Shown piece by piece: positions 4,357 through 7,417 of a stretch of DNA of 7,417 bases; positions within the stretch are counted from its first letter, which is position 1; every line of letters begins with the position of its first letter. The translations under genes were made by a program, and so were the position numbers. The notes below the pieces were generated by a model. That model was given only the letters and a program-made list of their open reading frames with translations. It was not told the DNA's origin and did no database searches. This DNA comes from Microbacteriaceae bacterium (GTDB taxonomy: Bacteria; Actinomycetota; Actinomycetes; Actinomycetales; Microbacteriaceae). The stretch spans positions 1-7,417 of the forward strand of contig JAJAZI010000250.1 of NCBI GenBank assembly GCA_026785785.1, written 5' to 3'.

Positions 4357-7296
4357 ATGCCGAGGCACCCGAGTACCCTGACCGAATTGGCGAAGCTGGG
4401 TTTTGCGGAGCTTGCGGCGGCCAACACCCTTCTGGGCGAACTCGCGGCCGAGCACGGGCTGGACGAGATCGCGGCGCACTTCGGCGCGGCCGCCGATCCT
4501 GACCTGGCGCTGCGCACACTCGCCCAGCTGCTGAGGACCACGCTGCAGGAGGTGATGCCCCTCCTGGCCGTGGACGAGAGCGCCGAACGGCTGATCCGGG
4601 TGCTCGGCGCATCGACCGGGCTGGGGGAGTTCCTGCAGCGCCGGCCCGCCGAGCTCGGGAGCCTCATCGAGCCGCTGCCGCGTCCGCCGTCGGCCGCGGA
4701 GTACGTCGCCGACCTGCTCGCGTCCGTTGAGGCCGTCGACGGCGTCGCCGGGGTGGCCGAGCCGGCGGCATCCACCGCCCTCCGGGTTCGCTACCGCCGC
4801 CACCTCGTCCAGCTCACCGCCTGGGACCTCTCGAGGCCCGACCCGCTCGCCGCCGTCGATACCGTCGCCGCCGCCCTCGCCGACCTCGCCGGCGCAGCGC
4901 TGGAGGCCGCGATCGCAGTGGCCCGCTCCGTCTCGACCTACCCTCCGGACCAGGTCGCCGCGAGTCGCCTCGCGATCATCGGGATGGGCAAGGCCGGGGC
5001 GCGCGAGCTCAACTACATCAGCGACGTCGATGTGATCTTCGTCGCCGAGGGCTCGGGAGAGCTCGACAACGACAGGGCGGTCGAGATCGCGACGAAGCTC
5101 GCGATGGCCGCGATCCGCGCCGTGCACGACTACGGCAACGAACCGGACCTGTGGGAGGTCGACGCGAATCTGCGCCCGGAGGGCAAGGACGGCGCGCTCG
5201 TGCGCACGCTCGAGTCCCACGTGGCCTACTACGACCGGTGGGCCAAGAGCTGGGAGTTCCAGGCCCTGCTCAAGGCGCGGTGCCTCGCCGGCGACTCCGA
5301 CCTCGGCCGGCGCTACGTCGACGCGGTGGCGCCGAAGGTGTGGAGCAGTGCCGCGCGGGAGAACTTCGTCGAGTCGGTGCAGCGGATGCGCGAGCGGGTC
5401 ACCGCCAACATCCCCTCGGCGGAGCTCGACCGGCAGCTGAAACTCGGCCCCGGCGGCCTCCGGGACATCGAGTTCACCATCCAGCTGTTGCAGCTCGTGC
5501 ATGGGCAGACCGACCCCGAGGTGCGCCAGCCCGGCACCCTGCCCGCGCTCGTCTCACTCGCCGAGCAGGGCTACATCGGGCGGGCTGAATCGGCCGAATT
5601 CGCCCGCGACTACCGGTTTCTGCGGCTGCTCGAGCACCGAGTGCAGCTCACAAGGCTGCGCCGCACCCACCTCATGCCCACCGACCGGGAGGGCCTGCGC
5701 GTGCTGGCCCGCGGCACCGGGCTCGCGTCGAGCGCCGACGACCTCAGCGCCCAGTGGAACCGCACGAAGCTGACCGTGCGGTCGCTGCACGAGCGGCTGT
5801 TCTACCGCCCCCTGCTCAGCGCCGTGGCGGCCCTCAAAGACGACGGCATCTCCCTCACGAGTGACCAGGCCGCTGCTCGGCTCTCGGCAATCGGGTTCCG
5901 GGATCCAAAGGGCGCGCTCTCGCACATCCGGGCACTCACCTCGGGGGTCTCGCGCCGCGCGGCCATCCAGCGACACCTGCTGCCGGTGATGCTGCAGTGG
6001 TTCGCCGCGGGCGCCGACCCGGACTACGGGCTGCTCGCCTTCCGCCGCCTGAGCGAGGACCTGGGGGAGTCCTACTGGTTCCTCCGGATGCTCCGCGACT
6101 CCTCTGGCGCCGCCAACCGGCTCACCAACGCGCTGTCGGCCGCCCGCTACATCGGCGTGCTCCTCGAGCGCATCCCCGAGGGCGCGGCCTGGTTCGAAAA
6201 CGAGGGGGAGCTGAGCCCCCGCCCGCTCGAGGCCCTCCGCGACGAGGCGACCGCCACGATCTCCCGCCACGGCGACCCGGCGACGGCCGCCCTAGCTCTG
6301 CGCACCGCGCGCCGGCGGGAGGTGCTGCGCCTGGCCATCGCGGCGATCCTCGGGCTCATCGACGTCGAGCACCTCGGCAGAGCGCTGGCGGATGTCACGA
6401 CGACGCTGCTGACCGGCATGCTCGACCTCGCCCGTCGTGACATCGACGGGATCGAGTTCGGGATCATCGCGATGGGCCGCTACGGCGGCCGCGAGCTCGG
6501 TTTCGGATCGGACGCCGACGTCATCTACGTCTACCGCGCGACCACGGCATCCGGCGCCGAGGCGCAGTCCCGGGCGGAGACGATCGTCTCGCGGCTGATC
6601 GCCTCGACGGAGGATCTCCGTCTGCCCCTCGACCTCGACATGAACCTTCGCCCGGAGGGGAAGAACGGTCCGCTGGTGCGGTCGCTCGATTCGTACCGGG
6701 CCTACTATCAGCGCTGGTCGCTCACCTGGGAGGCGCAGGCGCTGCTGCGGGCCACGGGCGCTGTCGGCGACGAGGCTCTGCTGCGCGATTTCGAGGCCCT
6801 CGCCGACGAGGTGCGCTACCCGAAAGACATCCCCGAACAGGATGTCCGCGAGGTCAAGCGCATCAAGGCGAGGGTGGAGTCGGAGCGCCTGCCGCAGGCG
6901 GCCGACCCGGCCAGGCACCTCAAGCTCGGACGCGGTTCGCTCAGCGACGTCGAGTGGCTCGTGCAGCTCATCCAGCTCCAGCACGGGGCGCGCCTGCCGT
7001 CGCTGCGGACGACGTCGACCCTCGCGGCTCTCGCCGCGGCCTGCGAGGAGGGGTTCATCACCGAGGCGGAGGCGGCGAAGCTGCGCGCCGCCTGGATCCT
7101 CGCCTCCCGCGTGCGGTCGGCGATGACCCTGTGGATGGTGCGGACGACCGACGTGTTGCCGATCGACCGTCCGCAGCTGGAGGGCATCGCCCGGCTTATG
7201 GGGTACCCGCCGGGGTCGGCTAACCAGCTCGAGGACGACTACCTTCGAGTGACCCGGCTCGCGCGCCAGGTCTTCGAGAAGCGCTTCTACGGCTAG
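4357..7296 (+). CDS. glnE: Bifunctional glutamine synthetase adenylyltransferase/deadenylase
   Basis: The 979-residue product is a full-length GlnE, which attaches AMP to and removes it from a tyrosine of glutamine synthetase according to nitrogen status, in the cytoplasm. It has the expected tandem nucleotidyltransferase layout. The N-terminal deadenylylase half has GMGKAGARELNYISDVDV (209-226, metal ligands Asp223 and Asp225), DANLRPEGKDG with Asp269, and KLGPGGLRDIEF from Lys362. The C-terminal adenylylase half repeats these as MGRYGGRELGFGSDADV (706-722, Asp719 and Asp721), DMNLRPEGKNG with Asp761, and KLGRGSLSDVEW from Lys856. All metal-binding aspartates are present, so both activities look intact. 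The ATG at 4357 gives MPRHPSTLTELAKLGF, a typical family start; a GTG at 4345 is possible. It follows glnA by 35 bp without a terminator, suggesting co-transcription. Its expected target, a GlnA1 with the adenylylation tyrosine, is not in the window. Confidence 0.97.
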   Translation: MPRHPSTLTELAKLGFAELAAANTLLGELAAEHGLDEIAAHFGAAADPDLALRTLAQLLRTTLQEVMPLLAVDESAERLIRVLGASTGLGEFLQRRPAELGSLIEPLPRPPSAAEYVADLLASVEAVDGVAGVAEPAASTALRVRYRRHLVQLTAWDLSRPDPLAAVDTVAAALADLAGAALEAAIAVARSVSTYPPDQVAASRLAIIGMGKAGARELNYISDVDVIFVAEGSGELDNDRAVEIATKLAMAAIRAVHDYGNEPDLWEVDANLRPEGKDGALVRTLESHVAYYDRWAKSWEFQALLKARCLAGDSDLGRRYVDAVAPKVWSSAARENFVESVQRMRERVTANIPSAELDRQLKLGPGGLRDIEFTIQLLQLVHGQTDPEVRQPGTLPALVSLAEQGYIGRAESAEFARDYRFLRLLEHRVQLTRLRRTHLMPTDREGLRVLARGTGLASSADDLSAQWNRTKLTVRSLHERLFYRPLLSAVAALKDDGISLTSDQAAARLSAIGFRDPKGALSHIRALTSGVSRRAAIQRHLLPVMLQWFAAGADPDYGLLAFRRLSEDLGESYWFLRMLRDSSGAANRLTNALSAARYIGVLLERIPEGAAWFENEGELSPRPLEALRDEATATISRHGDPATAALALRTARRREVLRLAIAAILGLIDVEHLGRALADVTTTLLTGMLDLARRDIDGIEFGIIAMGRYGGRELGFGSDADVIYVYRATTASGAEAQSRAETIVSRLIASTEDLRLPLDLDMNLRPEGKNGPLVRSLDSYRAYYQRWSLTWEAQALLRATGAVGDEALLRDFEALADEVRYPKDIPEQDVREVKRIKARVESERLPQAADPARHLKLGRGSLSDVEWLVQLIQLQHGARLPSLRTTSTLAALAAACEEGFITEAEAAKLRAAWILASRVRSAMTLWMVRTTDVLPIDRPQLEGIARLMGYPPGSANQLEDDYLRVTRLARQVFEKRFYG

Positions 7297-7417
7297 CAGC
7301 ATCCCCGGGTAAGCACGAAGGGGGGCGCCCCGGGGGGGGGCCGGCCCGCCGGGGGGGGGCCGGGGGGGGGCGGCCCGCCGGGACAGGAGCCGACCCCCCC
7401 GGCGGGGGCGGCGGCCC
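7297..7417. other. Non-coding G/C homopolymer-rich end, probably degraded contig end
   Basis: After the glnE stop and about 20 ordinary bases, sequence from about 7319 consists almost only of long G runs broken by short C-rich blocks. GGCCCGCCGGG occurs twice (7343-7353 and 7372-7382), and GGGGCGCCCC at 7322-7331 is a palindrome. A or T is nearly absent. No gene or credible glnE terminator can be read. It resembles low-quality or poly-G sequencing artefact more than genomic sequence. Confidence 0.6.

Noticed and set aside
4318..5502. Minus-strand open frame (394 aa) opposite the start of glnE
   Set aside because: It is a shadow in GC-rich DNA. The plus strand carries conserved GlnE motifs through the same interval, and no start signal supports the antisense frame.
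4981..6980. Long internal repeat within glnE
   Set aside because: The repeated motifs of the two halves are the ancient domain duplication normal for GlnE, not a recent repeat or fusion.
6292..7302. Minus-strand open frame (336 aa) opposite the end of glnE
   Set aside because: It is antisense to the intact adenylylase half of GlnE with all its motifs, and has biased Arg/Leu/Glu-rich composition typical of shadows.
1..7417. Possible mobile element, CRISPR array, defence system, tRNA or other novel system
   Set aside because: Reading both strands showed no transposase, integrase, direct-repeat array, tRNA cloverleaf or unexplained gene. All long real frames are housekeeping enzymes.

Overview
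The window looks like a piece of chromosome from a high-GC Gram-positive bacterium (Actinomycetota), most likely near Microbacteriaceae. The reasons are the very GC-rich third codon positions, an actinobacterial-type methionine aminopeptidase N-terminus, a GlnA2-type glutamine synthetase followed directly by glnE, and two genes that appear to be leaderless. The family-level assignment is inferred from remembered gene order and protein style, not from a search.

Layout from left to right: the 5' end of map on the minus strand (1-119, running off the window); a 57-residue SPOR-like small protein on the plus strand (154-327); panB (340-1176) and nadE (1194-2927), both on the minus strand and 17 bp apart, probably one nadE-panB operon; glnA of the GlnA2 type (2984-4321) and glnE (4357-7296), both on the plus strand and 35 bp apart, probably one operon; then about 120 bases of G/C homopolymer-rich sequence that is probably a degraded contig end. 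There is no stretch over 300 bases without a gene.

Two short divergent intergenic regions hold the promoters. The map/small-protein gap is 34 bp and the nadE/glnA gap is 56 bp. In both, the minus-strand gene has a good -10 hexamer exactly 7 nt before its ATG and no Shine-Dalgarno sequence, as expected for leaderless transcripts. The plus-strand partners have ribosome binding sites. The convergent small-protein and panB genes end in a shared hairpin that contains both stop codons.

The genes are central metabolism: N-terminal methionine removal (map), CoA precursor synthesis (panB), glutamine-dependent NAD synthesis (nadE), a glutamine synthetase-like ligase (glnA2) and the adenylyltransferase that controls glutamine synthetase (glnE). 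I found no mobile element, phage, CRISPR array, toxin-antitoxin, defence or biosynthetic system, and no RNA gene. The most interesting points are small: the leaderless and overlapping promoters, the bidirectional hairpin over two stop codons, and a GlnA2 that lacks the adenylylated tyrosine and one ammonium-site serine although it sits beside glnE.
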